This document shows positions 10,919-22,369 of a stretch of 64,000 nt of DNA, piece after piece. The position numbers were made by a program, and so were the translations under genes. The notes beneath the pieces were generated by a model. That model saw only the letters and a program-made list of their open reading frames with translations. It searched no databases and had not been told where the DNA came from. Source of the stretch: Lumbricus terrestris (lineage: Eukaryota; Annelida; Clitellata; Crassiclitellata; Lumbricidae); contig OX457036.1 of the NCBI GenBank assembly GCA_949752735.1, positions 96,243,704 through 96,307,703 on the forward strand, given 5' to 3'. Within the stretch, counting starts at the first letter, position 1. Every line of letters starts with the position of its first letter.

Positions 10919-13033
10919 GAAACACTGTTGCACGTGAATTGAATGTGAATTGAACTTGAAGATATGCGGGTTAGTCTGTATTCTGCACACTATACGTACA
11001 TATAATATATACAGGACTCCCAACATGCCAACTCTTAATGAAGGTCCGTTGATTGGGCTTCTGCATCTGTATGCCTGGGATGACCAGTTGACCACTGACA
11101 ACTCTTCAAATATTCACTGAATGTAGGCCTACCGCATACTGATGAAAATGTCTATTTCTCATTGCATATACCAACATTTAGAGCTGCGTAGAGATAATTT
11201 TATGATCTTTCGTCTCTCGTTCGTTTTTCCCATGTAGGTGGCGATGAATAAATTTAAAACTGGGAGAACATTAAGATTTTTTCTCAATGAGAATGAAGCC
11301 GTGTTTATTAAACTAGTTTGAACGTGAAATGCAGAAATTGACTACATTGTTATACAATTATAGAAGATATCACAGCACATAAGATCGGCACTTTCTAAAC
11401 AACGTGTCATGATAATGTAGTAACAAACCGATTAGCAATCCGCACATACCTTCTCGCTGTTTAACAATCCCGTTTGGTTACACAACGAGAGGATGGCCTA
11501 TCATCATTTCATACTTATAACAATGAGAGTGCACAAAAACGACTTGGAAACCAGTTGAAGTTTACCTATAGCAAAATAACGACGCTATAGTAGCCTATCT
11601 AAAATCAATAACTGCAACAGTCTCATTTCTAAAAAGCGCTATGCACTGATAAAAACTAGATAACAGTTTGATGCACAAAACAGAATTTTGCGCACAATAT
11701 AAATAGACAAGATTCCGGGTAAAAACAAAACGTCAGATGTTTGACAGCTGTTTGAAAGTAGACCATAATTAAATGAATTCTAGAGTGCATGTAGGCCTAC
11801 ACTAGGCCTACTCTGTGCTTCATGGCCTAAACAAAACAACCGAAATTCTAGTGAAATTATAGCACTATGAATTCTTTTATTTTGTATTTCTACCAAACCA
11901 GGTAGAATTACAGAGTAAAAGAACTCACATGTAGCCAAAGCCACAAGTTAACAATAGTTGCAGTTATAGCAATTTACTGTCACATAATTACTAGGCCACA
12001 TTTTGAAGATGCTAAAAGCAGGTTGATAAACAGAAGAAAAATTACTCGGTGACGTGAGTATTTCTAGCTGGTTATAAATACAATAATACTGTCGCTTAGA
12101 TCTATAGGCCCTACATTTATAATTAACTATACGCCACTATGCCTATTGGCCTACTTTGAGTGACGTGAACCTAGAGTATGAGCAAGAAACGAAACAATGC
12201 TGCTAAGCTCAATGCATGCAATGATGCTGTTACAAACGCTGATCTGTTAGCATGACCTATTACATGTACCTACATTGTACTGCACGTAGGCCTACGTTCC
12301 CTACACTATATAAATGTTTGCAGTTCATATGAGCCACTGCAACATGTACACGCTATTAGCGATGCAGTTAACCTGCATGCAGTGCACGTATTCCTAAACA
12401 CCTTGGCGAAAATCTTCAAAACTGGACACACGGTTGTAATAATTATTGTCACTGTGTTTATACACACGAGCATTTACAGCATCCCAGGAAAGTACTTTCA
12501 AGTAGTCGGGCAGTTTGTTATCGAATTCAGCCTGTAGCAGTAAGTTCGAAATTTCTTAAAAGCTCAGTCGATAGGCCTAATTTACAAGCGTTAAGTCGAC
12601 CTTAAAAGATCAAGCTCCGGTTACCAAGCGACCAGAAAAAGTCTCTGCTATCCTACATCACAGATTAATATCATATCTAGTCACTTGATTTTCACTCAAC
12701 ATAACTTCTACATTATCTACCAATCGTACTACCTTTGGTAAAAAAATCATTAGATGTCAATATCACAATTCGCAAAACTGTCAGTAGCGATCAGAACTTG
12801 AAGAACTTCAATCGATCGCGAAAGACGATTCAGAAACGAGGCTGTCCTGCACTAATAGCCTACAGTCCCAGTCACTTTGATTTGAACCTAACTAACGAAT
12901 TCTACGTTTATAACACCATCTTCTAAACCAATCTTAATGACTAGTGTGGCGTTCACTTCAAAAGGGGCTATAAAAATAGTTTTAAAAAGTCGTTTTATTA
13001 GCCTATTAATCTAAAAGAAGAATATTGATGAGA
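10919..13033. other. Gene-free stretch 3' of FAM78
   Basis: About 2.1 kb of AT-rich DNA lies between a hAT element and the FAM78 stop. There are several TAGGCCTA palindromes (11128, 11790, 11802, 12288). A minus-strand AATAAA (12994-12999) lies 35 bp after the FAM78 stop and could be its polyadenylation signal. No coding signal was found. Confidence 0.55.
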
Positions 13034-13712
13034 TCAATTTGTTGCCATTACCTTATTAATTGAAATCCAATTATTTATCAACCTGTTACCGAATTCGTTC
13101 GTTCTGTTTAGATAATTTTCAAGTGCAACAGTGCTGTGCAAAGGTTTCACAACAATGGACGGTTTGTGTGCAACAGAGTTCGGAAACGGGCGCCAAATCA
13201 ACGCCTGAGAATTGTTGGCATTTGGCGGTTCCAGAGCGTATGCCCTTAACAACGAGCTATTCTCGGCGTCCAAAATGGAGACTTCTTCTTGAGCTTTTGG
13301 AGCGACAGATTTCACGCGATATCCGAGTGGAAGGGACGGATCTACGCTGATGTCCACCTCCATTGTCCATTCCACAGCGTGAAGGACACGGACGTCGTTT
13401 TTTCTGCCATTGAGCGTGCTTTTTGGTGCGTCCCTGTCTATGTTTCGAACGGCAAGGAACGTGAAAAATTTCTGCTTGCGATAGATGTGCGTTAAGCGTG
13501 GCTCTCTCGAGTAGCCTTTGGCTGGAATGTGCCAGGTGATCTGCGGAAAGAAGTTGTCATGCATGAGGACGGTGACAGAGGTTCGCTGATCAGACGGGCC
13601 TTCGACCACCTGGACCTCGTGCTTCGTCCCGTACCAGGGATACCGCTTCCCATCCGAGTCGCTCACCATGTCGAACTTTCCCAGGACGATCTCCGGAAAT
13701 TCCCAGCTTGTT
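13034..13712 (-). CDS. FAM78 exon 4 (terminal)
   Basis: The acceptor is TTTTCTCGCACAG. The exon supplies the third base of a codon, then TSWEFPEIV. It encodes about 225 residues, including SDSDGKRYPWYG, ITWHIPAKG, the strand-rich region VEWTMEVDISVDP and the NNSQALIWRPFP motif near the end, then TGA at 13034-13036. A tail of about 35 residues after the conserved IVVKPL region looks lineage-specific. Confidence 0.9.
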
Positions 13713-16700
13713 CTGTGCGAGAAAACACGATTGAAATTTATGGAAAACACACTTTTTTGAATGACGCAATAAAAGCCACCATTTTATCTGTATTCCTCAT
13801 AGAGCGTTTCGAGAATTGTGTCAGACTCATACAAGCTGAAAAATGTTTATTGCACTTATCATCAGAATTTTACACTACATCGTGCTATGTATAATATTAA
13901 CCATCAGGTCAAATCTTCCAAGATGGCAATACTTTCAGAAAACTAGTTTTCCATGCCAATCGATGGGAGACAATCATTACAACACCCTTAAAGAATCTAA
14001 AGCCGATAGATGATATTCAAATCATAATTATGACTCGCACAGCGTCATACTGGGATAGCGACAGGGCAGGAAGTGAGACTGGTCACCCTGGGGCCCAGCA
14101 AAAGAAAATTCATAAGCAATGGTCAAGATACGGAGACGTGAGGTGCATGATAATCATACAGAGTTGAAATGGCCTGAGAGGTGAGGGAAGAAGAGGAATC
14201 AGGACAGGCTTTGTGAAAAGCGATGTTTTCAGTTTTGAGGTGGGTCTCGGTCTATTAGGGACACAATTATGGACTCAGTGTAGAGAGATTGCAAGAGGTG
14301 AGCCACCAAGATCACAACATCGTATTTCCTCGCTATAATCTTGACAGTTTGATCTGCGGCAGTTGGGTGAGGAACTGGGACCGGAAATTTAATACATGGA
14401 CCCTTGCTTTCACAACGCCACTGTAGCATCAGTTGGTGAAGGCTAAAATTCCAAAGGAGATTCCGTAGTACTCCGAATCATGCCAGATACTCACAGTCCC
14501 TCTTGGCCGTAGACATTAACGCATTGCATCTGATGACAGACTTGTATCCACCCAACTTCGAATTTCTTTCGATCACTCAACTCTGGAATTTCCACGGTAG
14601 CTCTTGCCCTGCAAATGACCAGCAAAATTAGCATCGAGGCCGAACTCGTAATAGGAAACCCCTTCAACGTTTCTGCATGAAAACTAGGCTAGGTTACTGA
14701 AGGACGCTTCCCATGCTATACGATGCAAATAGGCCAACGATGACAACATGTTGCTCACAATTCAGCAATTGTCCAGATATTTAAGACAGTAAGTAAGTAT
14801 AGCAAGATTTCCATGCAATGGGACATTCAAATTGAATGTAAAATAGAGCAGAAGGAGGTAATGACAATGTGACATGAAAGTCTCAAATTTTCATCAGTGT
14901 CTATTCAAGTACAATACGCTACAGATCGATCAGTCCCCGATCTTTGCTAAAACCGCCAGTAGTATATGGTTAAGAGGAAACAGGTGCCAATACATGTAAG
15001 TTACATTGCAAAGATTGCAGCAGTGAAACAATATTTGCATGCATTACAGTTGTTCATTGACAAAAATAGGCAGTAGCCTAAGCTGCCTATATAACACTCA
15101 CACAGATACATTTTGGAGACAGATGCACCGATACAGACAAACAGACAGATAAACAGGTGCTGGAACTCAGTTATACACACAGGCTGCCACGCAAGAGACA
15201 CAGGAGTATAATTATATGGTCTGAAACAGATTGGTGACCAGAGATGAAGTTGCTAAGAAGAGCAGATTGTCACAGAGTAAAGCAAGAGGAATCATGCGCA
15301 GCATTGGTACCGGAAGTGAGGTGTCTTGTACTTGAGAACGGATCGCGATCCTTCGTCGACCTGGATGCATTTGTTCTCGATTCCGACGCTTATCCGAAGG
15401 ATTCGGACTTCATCGGAACAGGTGGTTGACCAGTGGTGCAGGAACGGAGTAGTTGCAGGATAATCACAGCTTACATCCGCGTTCGAATACCTGGAGAAAA
15501 TATGAGGATACAGTGTTTGCTATCAGAGTCGTTATAAACTTATTGGTATTTCTGTAATCATTGACAGCCATTCCATCAAAAAAATTCGATTTAGCAATTG
15601 TGGTCCTTTCGCCTTGGAATAAACGCTCCCAAAATTTAGAGCTGAAAGTTTCGGGGTTTATCCACATAGATCCATTGACTGAACGCTTTTCTATTTCTTT
15701 GGGGTGCTCACGTTGGGAGCGCATCTGTATAGCCATTAGAGCTGGAGGCGCTTTACAAATGCCCCGTATATATACAAAACATTAAATTAGAATCGTGTTC
15801 ATTGTTAGGGTACTTTACAATGCAACGATAATCGTGTTATGTGCAAGCACGATGTTATTCACAGAGGGCACAGTGGTGTGTTGATATTTCGAAATATATA
15901 AACAATATAACTATTGTGTCAAGTAAATCATGATGTATAGGCCAATACAATACGCTCTTTTTATTACCATATGCAATTATTATGCATAGCAGCATCGGCC
16001 ATATTATACGCTATAATTATAATATAGGCTTCTATGCCAAATACGAACAAAATAACACAACGAAACCACAAGTATGCAGGCAAGTATGCATCTGTACATT
16101 ATACATGTAGGCTATATTATATGTAAGCATTTGAGTGCATACCTAAAAATGTGCACTTAAGATATTATAATATAATTATCATGTCCAATAACTGTGGTCA
16201 AGACAATGGGGTTGAGACAATGTGGTATTGTTTAAAGAACCATAAGACGCAGACCGTGCACTAACTGAGCCCCTGGCAAGAACGTTCTTCCGCTAGTAAG
16301 TAAGAAGAGAAGGCAATAAATATTGAATAAGGCTCGACAATTAAACAGAGGCCCATAGAATGAGACGGAGTCTTTGCCAATTGGCAGCAACACGAGACGG
16401 TTAGATGGTGGGAGTGGGGGTGGGGGTGGTGGTAGTACCCTATGACTCGACAGATACAATGAACATTGTCTTCAAGACTTCGATGGCTGAGTGGTGGTTT
16501 GGTTGATACGGCTAATCGAAAACCGATGAAGAAATCGTCGGATTTGGTTAGATATATTATATATATCCGGGTACTGAGAGGATGGATCAAAGTAAGAGAA
16601 GGACGCCCATCACAAAATCCTCCATTTTTATTTGTAATTAGGCATTTAGCCTACTTGTACTACAACACTATTTGCCATTATACTACTCACAGGGACCACC

Positions 16701-18312
16701 CTACCCTATACCCTACCTACCCTATACCCTACCATCAGGGCCGTCTTATGGTCATTGTAGGCCCTAGGCACTTTTGCATATTAATCTTTTCGTAGGCCCC
16801 TAGGGTCTATCCAACTCAGCTCTGTATTAATTCAAATTGCAGCACATTTACATTATTTCTTAAAATTATGCTGAACCATGTTTTGTGAACGTATTCAGTT
16901 TTGATTTTAAATCTCAATCAACTTTTTTAAATAGCCTATTTATTTTTGATATCCGCTAAATGTAATATTTCCGGTTCCAATTTTCGACTTTCGGTGCGCG
17001 GCGTTTCGGTCTAAATTCTATTGAAAAATCGCCATACCGAAATGGAAGAGCCGCAAAATAAACATAATATAGGCCTAGCTTAGCCAATGTTACTTTTTCA
17101 TTAGCTAACTCAAGCCTTAAAAAGGTAGGGTACGGATCGCAAGTTTTCTTTTTCTCTTTGTTTTTCCGGTCATTGACCAATCACTGCATTTATTTTTAAA
17201 TATATTTTTCAGGATTTCGTAGGCCCCTGGTAAGTTCGTAGGCCCTAGGCACAGTGCCTACTGTGCCTACTGGATAAGACGGCCCTGCCTACCATATCAA
17301 ACACTGCACTAAAATACACTCTCATGTCTAACCCTTCAATAGTCTGCACTTTGAAACATTAAAGCACTACCTAATACTACTAGACTGCACTTGGGTATAC
17401 TACCTAACACTTAATACACTAAACCAGACTCAGCTTTGATACACTGCCAAACACTATGCTAGGCTACGCATGCACTCCCTAACACTACACTGGACTACAT
17501 TTGCATTGCATACACTACCTAACGGTGCGCTATAGTAGGCCTATACGATGTGCTGTCTTAAGATGAGAGAGGAAAGCCTGAGAAGGATTTTTACAAAGAG
17601 AGCGGATGGTCAGAGGAAGACCATTCCAGGTAGAGGGTCCTATACCGCCGAGAAAGCACGGTTCAGCATAGTGGAAGTTCGAGCAAAAGGGACTGAGAGC
17701 AGACTTTGTTCAGTCGAACAAAGGGAGCGGAAATTGTGAGAACTAAAAGTAGGGTTACAGAGCTCACAAAGGTAGGCAGGAGCAAGGCCCAGCATGCAGC
17801 ACCAGACTGGAGTAGATTATAATTGTTAGTGGCTTGGAAGTGGTTGGTATACGGTCGTGCTAACCATTGGCAATTACATTAACGCATTATAGTCTAAATA
17901 TTTACTTGAAAGCCATTATTTGCATAGCCATTCTTCAAGGAAACTCAGAAGTGGTCGTGATCTGACAACACGTCACCATGCAAGTTCAACTGTTCAGCAG
18001 ACTTGAGGAAGAACGCGATGAGAAAAAACAACGAGGTCACCGTGTTTACATAATTACTGTTATTTCAGCCAGTCAATATTTCCGTTATAGAAATCAAGCT
18101 CAGTAGGCCTATAGAAATAATTAATTTGCCTACCTATTGTGAGCATTGTTGAGGTTCTTCTCAGCCAAGAACGGACCCGAGGAGACTGCATGTCTCTTGA
18201 CGCCATCATCGTCAGTCTTCGGTTGATTCCGTCGGTAGGTTCCTTGAAGGTCCACTCCGGAAGAACAATTCGAGGGCAGTTTCGCACCTCGACGGCTGGG
18301 ACCCAGACCCAT
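13034..18312 (-). CDS. FAM78 family protein, four coding exons
   Basis: The exons on the minus strand are 18312-18134, 15490-15311, 14608-14495 and 13712-13034. Splice phases run 2, 2, 2 and the joined frame is 1152 bp, or 383 residues. FAM78 proteins (vertebrate FAM78A/B, about 280 residues) are conserved and uncharacterised; no biochemical role should be inferred. Diagnostic stretches are VLKYKTPHF (exon 2), KFEVGWIQVCHQM (exon 3), and TSWEFPEI, SDSDGKRYPWYG, VEWTMEVDISVDP and ALIWRP (exon 4). The N-terminus is longer and unlike the vertebrate one as I remember it, so exon 1 rests on its ATG, open frame, donor and matching phase. Intron 1 (2.6 kb) holds a hAT element. Confidence 0.84.
13713..14494 (-). 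other. FAM78 intron 3
   Basis: The intron opens with GTGAGT at 14494 and closes with CTCGCACAG at 13713. The minus open frame at 14229-14429 lies inside it and has no family match. No repeat was recognised. Confidence 0.7.
14495..14608 (-). CDS. FAM78 exon 3
   Basis: This 114-bp exon starts after CATTTGCAG and ends before GTGAGT. It reads ARATVEIPEL, then KKFEVGWIQVCHQM and VYGQEG. GWIQxCxxM is a FAM78 signature. The first base completes the previous codon and the last two bases begin the next, matching both neighbours. It is too short and split for a simple ORF scan to flag. Confidence 0.88.
14609..15310 (-). other. FAM78 intron 2
   Basis: The intron runs from GTACCA (15310) to CATTTGCAG (14609). 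No gene or clear transposon was found in it. Confidence 0.7.
15311..15490 (-). CDS. FAM78 exon 2
   Basis: This 180-bp exon starts after the strong acceptor CATATTTTCTCCAG and ends in CG before GTACCA. It reads through EVRILRISVGIENKC, IQVDEGSRSVLKYKTPHF. VLxYKTPxF is a FAM78 signature. No Met is available early in the exon, so translation must begin upstream. Confidence 0.85.
16478..16525 (+). repeat. Possible tRNA-derived (SINE-like) fragment
   Basis: GATGGCTGAGTGGTGGTTTG resembles an A-box region of a Ser/Leu tRNA, and GGCTAATCGAAAACC resembles an anticodon arm. The B-box half is missing. This is too degenerate for a tRNA gene. Confidence 0.25.
16736..17287. mobile_element. Non-autonomous hAT element, 552 bp
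   Basis: It starts CAGGGCCGTCTTA and ends TAAGACGGCCCTG. It is flanked by a perfect 8-bp duplication CCTACCAT (16728-16735 and 17288-17295). The sub-ends repeat GTAGGCCCTAGGCAC. There is no ORF. It lies inside FAM78 intron 1. Confidence 0.92.
17545..17830 (+). repeat. Probable degenerate LINE 3' remnant
   Basis: The stretch around TGTCAGAGGAAGACCATTCC and TAGGCAGGAGCAAGGCCCA resembles the conserved post-ORF region that CR1/L2-type LINEs leave in many genomes (filler text about a refined 'first-bin' repair and a mean count region). It has no catalytic motif. The 63-residue frame here is not regarded as a gene. Confidence 0.3.
18134..18312 (-). CDS. FAM78 exon 1 (initial)
   Basis: The ATG at 18312 opens 59 codons and two bases ending at AATAG before GTAGGC. 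The phase-2 end fits exon 2 exactly. The peptide (MGLGPSRRGAKLPSN, ending KNLNNAHN) is not conserved with the vertebrate N-terminus, so the assignment depends on frame, donor and position. A start in a further upstream exon is possible. Confidence 0.6.
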
Positions 18313-19080
18313 GTCTAGGTTGGGAATTGGTTGATCCCACCCTCGTGACGGATACCATCCGTCAACTGGCCATCAGGGAGGGACGACACAGCCCCTCAAA
18401 CCCAAAGACCAACCGATGCATCAGGGCAATCGTAAACTCCAAATCTATATAGCACTCCACAAAAGCAAAGCTCAGGGCACCAGCTTATTCACGAGCGATG
18501 CGACGTGTCAGACGGTTTCATACACAGATATCCGTTGTGATAGGCTTGCTATTATGATAGCCTAGCCATGAAACCAGGAACGGTCGTTGCGCAGAAAATT
18601 CACCCAAACGCTTCGTGTTCTTCCGCCATCTAGATAAAGAAAGTAGGTCGGCTTTATTGTTGCAATAATGTGAGTACACAATAGAGAAGTCAACATAACA
18701 GTTAATAAATTATTGCCTCCAGCGGTGTTTTGTTGGGCTATATGCACGACGTGTCTACTGTGCGCCTAGCAGGTCGAGACTGTGGTTACAGGCCCTCGGA
18801 CACGAATTATGTGACAGGCAGATAATATTTGCGGTGGCTGTTGACACTTTGGGCGTAGACAAGATACTTAAGTAGTCAATCAACATCTTTATCTACCTAC
18901 ACATCAACGTAAATATCAGCTGTGCACAGCTTTTACCAGGCATTTAAAAGTGGTAATATTATTAAGTGTCTTGCGGACATGCTTCGTAGGCTACCGCTAT
19001 TAATTTTACGCTGTGTATTGCAGGCTGTCTGCTCTCTTATATTATAGTAGTTGACCGTTGACGTAATCTATGACGTCGAT
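18313..19080. other. Upstream of FAM78, no gene seen
   Basis: The FAM78 promoter would lie here if exon 1 is right; no TATA box was identified with confidence. A repeat-like segment at 18427-18510 (AATCGTAAACTCCAAAT ... CCAGCTTATTCACGAGCG) recurs at 38635-38695 and partly at 32380 and 46547. Confidence 0.45.
18427..18510. repeat. Short interspersed repeat, copy 1
   Basis: AATCGTAAACTCCAAAT, a TATAGCAC/AGCGC motif, and CAGCTTATTCACGAGCG are shared with 38635-38695. The AGCGC box resembles LINE 3' ends seen elsewhere here (GCGCTATATAAA). Confidence 0.45.
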
Positions 19081-19740
19081 TCAATTCAATTCATTTATTG
19101 TAACCAACCATCAACATACACAATAGACATAGTATAACATGCTTCACATTATCGGATGGTAACAAGGAAGGCCCTAAGGGATGAATATCCCGCTAACAGG
19201 GACACCTAATTACATATGCAATTTTAACAGATGGCTAGACGGTTGACATAATGAATTGAACAATAGGCTAAAAGAACAGCATGAGATGACAATTAATGTA
19301 GTAAACTTAACTAAAGAACGCAAAACAAACACAACAAATAATAATAAAACAAAATCAGTGCCTACAAGGTTAAATATCTTTGCAGTCATTAACCAAGTAG
19401 CTGCGCAGTAATGTTTTTGCTCTTTGTAAACTGGAAGCTTGTTGAACATGACTAGGAAACGAGTTCCATATACCTGGTCCAGTATATTTAATATGGAATC
19501 TTCTTGAGTTTAAACGAGCGGATATGGCTCGATAATGAGAGGAGTTCCTGGTGGAATAGCAGTGAATTTCAGATCCTTTTTGGAAATACCCTGCAAAGTT
19601 AAGGGGAAGAAGATCATGGGTGAACCGATACATAAAGACTCCTATCTGGAAAGTCATTATTTGGTGAAACTTTAATAAGTTCAGATTTATGTCTTCTGTA
19701 ATAATATTTGCGTTCATGTGAATTGTTTAAATTGTATAAA
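19080..19740 (-). mobile_element. 5'-truncated CR1/L2-like LINE
   Basis: The minus-strand frame 19370-19717 encodes the C-terminal end of a LINE ORF2: FQIGVFMYRFTHDLLPLNF, CYSTRNSSHYRA and GPGIWNSFPSHV match the same region of the intact element at 4938-9660 (LQIGVFMYKLHRNL, GPSMWNSLPIDL). The 3' UTR shares the ATCCCGCTAACAGGG...CCTAATTACA block (intact copy near 5085-5105). The tail is a (TTGAA)n-like run at 19080-19098 on +. It is 5' truncated and belongs to a related but distinct family. Confidence 0.82.
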
Positions 19741-19929
19741 TTTACACTGTAACCGGTTGCGGTCTACAACCGGATTGTTTCAATAAAAAATATTATTATT
19801 GGTATTATTGAGAGACACATACATTTTACACCAGCATATACACAGATTTTAGGCCTATACACACAAAACTACATAACTTACATGCACACCATGCATGCAT
19901 GTATAATACATCCATACATACAGTTGCAA

Positions 19930-20240
19930 ACATGAAAATAGACGTATGCATGTATTATTATATCCATGTTTGTATGTATGCACGTACAGGTATATATGGC
20001 TGTATGTAAGTGTGGATTCATATATGATGTATGTATGTATGTATGTATGTATACGAATGCATGCACGCATATAAGTATGTATCCATACATGTAGGCTAAG
20101 CCTATACCTAAATATGCTTATCCATATAAGCACTTATGTATGAATGCATACATGTACATGTCAGTATATACATGCAACCGTGCATGCATGCAAGCATACA
20201 TGCATACACCCACATACACACACTCATGCATGCATCTTGC
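19930..20240. repeat. ATGT/CATG-rich tetranucleotide tract
   Basis: Impure tandem GTAT/CATG/CATA units run here, including (TATG)n at 20031-20052 and runs of GCATGCATG. The overlapping Tyr/His-rich frames on the minus strand are repeat artefacts. Confidence 0.7.
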
Positions 20241-20569
20241 ATGAATACAAAGCCGATGCATACAATATTATAATATACCTACACACGTCGTATTGATGTA
20301 GATTTGACATAGGTTCGCAACACGCATACCTACCATAAATATTTGTATGCTGCAATGTTCATAAAACTTGGCAGCGTGTACATGTATAGCGCAGGACAGC
20401 ATAAAAACGTCGTGTTATGCAAAAACATGTCACCGTCTATGATAGATCTATAGGTGTCAGAGTGCAACAGAAGCGAATGTAGGTATGCACGAAACAAGGA
20501 TGCACCAATTATGACGGCACATTCGACCGACCGCTCTAATTGCACTTCGTTCTATAGTCACCTTGAACA

Positions 20570-20660
20570 CTCAGGCACGCACGCATACATACAGACAAAC
20601 ACACACTTATACACACAAACAAACACGCACATATGCACACAAACAAACACGCACACATGA
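20570..20660 (+). repeat. ACAC/ACAAAC-rich microsatellite
   Basis: Impure CACACA and ACAAACAC units produce Thr/His-rich artefact frames. Confidence 0.7.
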
Positions 20661-20773
20661 ATGCGTCCATGCGTTCCTTACTGACTGCCTAAACATCTGT
20701 TGGCCTATTTGCATACCTTGCTGTAAAATAATGGTCTACTCACAAAGGTATAGTATACTTGACGAGGTAGGGT

Positions 20774-21003
20774 CAGTGGCGCAGACAAGGGGGCTCGGGG
20801 GTTGACCCCCATTGGCTTAGGAAAAAGTTTTTTAAAATGTTATTTATCCACTTAGATAAGGAAAAGCAAAACAATTCTTTAAAACAATTGTTTTTCTTAC
20901 TTTATTCCCTTTGTTACTTTATATACTGCTGTATTGGTGTCAGAAAGGGCATTCGGCCAGGCCATAACCCTACCCCCCATAATAAATTCTGGCTACGCCA
21001 CTG
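20774..21003. mobile_element. Short hAT element, 230 bp
   Basis: The ends are CAGTGGCGCAGACAAG and CTGGCTACGCCACTG. The flanks are GGTAGGGT (20766-20773) and GGTAGGCT (21004-21011), an 8-bp duplication with one change. It belongs to the same family as the element at 56325-56488 (GGGGGTT...CCCCCATTGG next to the left end). Confidence 0.82.
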
Positions 21004-21330
21004 GGTAGGCTAGACACCACATAGCATGGTTTGTCTATTGACTTATTTGTTTACCGGCAGCTCAGTCAATATCCACTATATATCCGTGGCAATCTATAAA
21101 AGACTTGGCCAGGTGTTGCCTTTGACATTTCCATAATTTCCATAGTCCAATTTGACGTCTGTTTAGTCACTGCGAAAATATGCGTGAAAAATCATCACGC
21201 CACATACCAAGCATTCTTGCACTGCCACTTTGTTTTGACCTACCCAGGTAGCCTGGGAAATGAAATCCAAAGCTTTGGACCATCTATCTAGAATGCAAAT
21301 CAAGAGTAGTATTTGATGGTGTATCGGATG

Positions 21331-21505
21331 AACAATAAGTACAGAATTATGAGCAATAAGTACAGATGAGCAATAAGTACAGATGAGCAACAAGTACAGA
21401 TGGGCAACAAGTACAGATGAGCAATAAGTACAGATGGGCAATAAGTACAGATGAGCAATAAGTACAGATGAGCAATAAGTACTGATGAGCAATAAGTACA
21501 GATGT
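21331..21505. repeat. 17-bp minisatellite
   Basis: About ten copies of GAGCAATAAGTACAGAT run here, with T/C and A/G variants at fixed sites. The unit ends about 60 bp before an (ATA)n tract. Confidence 0.9.
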
Positions 21506-21561
21506 TACAAACACATAATCACTAGTAGACCTACTTAAAATAACGACCATTTTTCTTTGTC

Positions 21562-21681
<120 letters not shown>

Positions 21682-21814
21682 TAATAATCATATCTTTTCT
21701 TTAATTGAGCGCATGCAAACGCACTGCGCTTTACATTTACAAGTTATGCAGTAGGCTAATCTCAATCAAACTTAACGACTAACTGAAGACTTAGTACTGA
21801 ACAGACAGCTTTGT

Positions 21815-21930
21815 AATTACACGGCGCCAATGGCAGCCTACAAAGCATATCCGCCCAACGGGGGCTCGAACTCACTACCTCTCGCACTCTTGGCCAGCGT
21901 GTTAACCATTACTCTACCGGGCCCCCCAAT
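21815..21930 (-). mobile_element. tRNA-derived SINE head
   Basis: On the minus strand a tRNA-like unit reads GGCCCGGTAGAGTAATGGTT (A-box region), then AACACGCTGGCC, then GTGAGTTCGAGCCCCCG (B-box GAGTTCGAGCC). The spacing suits Pol III promoter boxes. It does not fold into a complete tRNA. Confidence 0.55.
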
Positions 21931-22094
21931 ATACACAATAATTATTATAGTGGGAACCTGTGGGGTCAGATATTTACGAACATCTTAATATGTCAGCAGG
22001 ATACACACACGTCCTACTCAACCACCTCTGTTTATCTACGCAAACCCATATAACATATTTCTATCTTTCGTCTGTGGTCCGAGCTACCTGTAAA

Positions 22095-22190
22095 TGGTGA
22101 AGCACGGTAGCCGATTGGTTTTGCAGGGTCGGTCAGCAACGTTGAGAGTATGAGTTCTATCCTCTTCAGAAGTTATTATAATGTACGGAC
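22095..22190 (+). mobile_element. Degenerate tRNA-like SINE fragment
   Basis: CACGGTAGCCGATTGG resembles an A box and GAGTATGAGTTCTATCC a B box, about 45 bp apart. It is degenerate; low certainty. Confidence 0.3.
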
Positions 22191-22369
22191 TGTGAGCCAG
22201 TCATTCGGCTATTTATGCAGGAAAACCTGACAACAATAATTGTTCGTGTTCATCCTATTCATGCACCGAAAGAGAGCACGAAAAGTTATTGCATAGATAG
22301 GCCTACATCAATAATTTTTCTTCTACATCTATTTTTTCTTCTGTTCTGGGTACTTTGCTTTACATCATC

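Larger units (their letters stand above)
15491..18133 (-). other. FAM78 intron 1 with repeats
   Basis: This 2.6-kb intron contains a tRNA-like fragment near 16478-16525, CCCTA-rich low-complexity sequence at 16695-16735, a hAT element at 16736-17287, an ACACTA/CCTAAC-rich low-complexity stretch at 17288-17530, and a LINE-remnant-like stretch at 17545-17830. The minus frame at 15464-15736 runs through the acceptor tract and is taken as chance. Confidence 0.65.

Noticed and set aside
15464..15736. 90-residue minus frame in FAM78 intron 1
   Set aside because: Its 3' end runs through the pyrimidine tract and acceptor of FAM78 exon 2, which is supported by family motifs and phase. It has no domain of its own.
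16695..16735. CCCTA/ACCCTA-like repeats resembling telomere sequence
   Set aside because: The units are irregular (CCCTATA, CCCTACCTA) and lie inside a gene intron next to a hAT; no TTAGGG array is formed.
17548..17739. 63-residue plus frame
   Set aside because: It overlaps sequence resembling a LINE 3' remnant and has no host-gene signature.
21331..21505. Regular short repeats that could suggest a CRISPR array
   Set aside because: The units are contiguous with no unique spacers, in a eukaryotic repeat-rich region.
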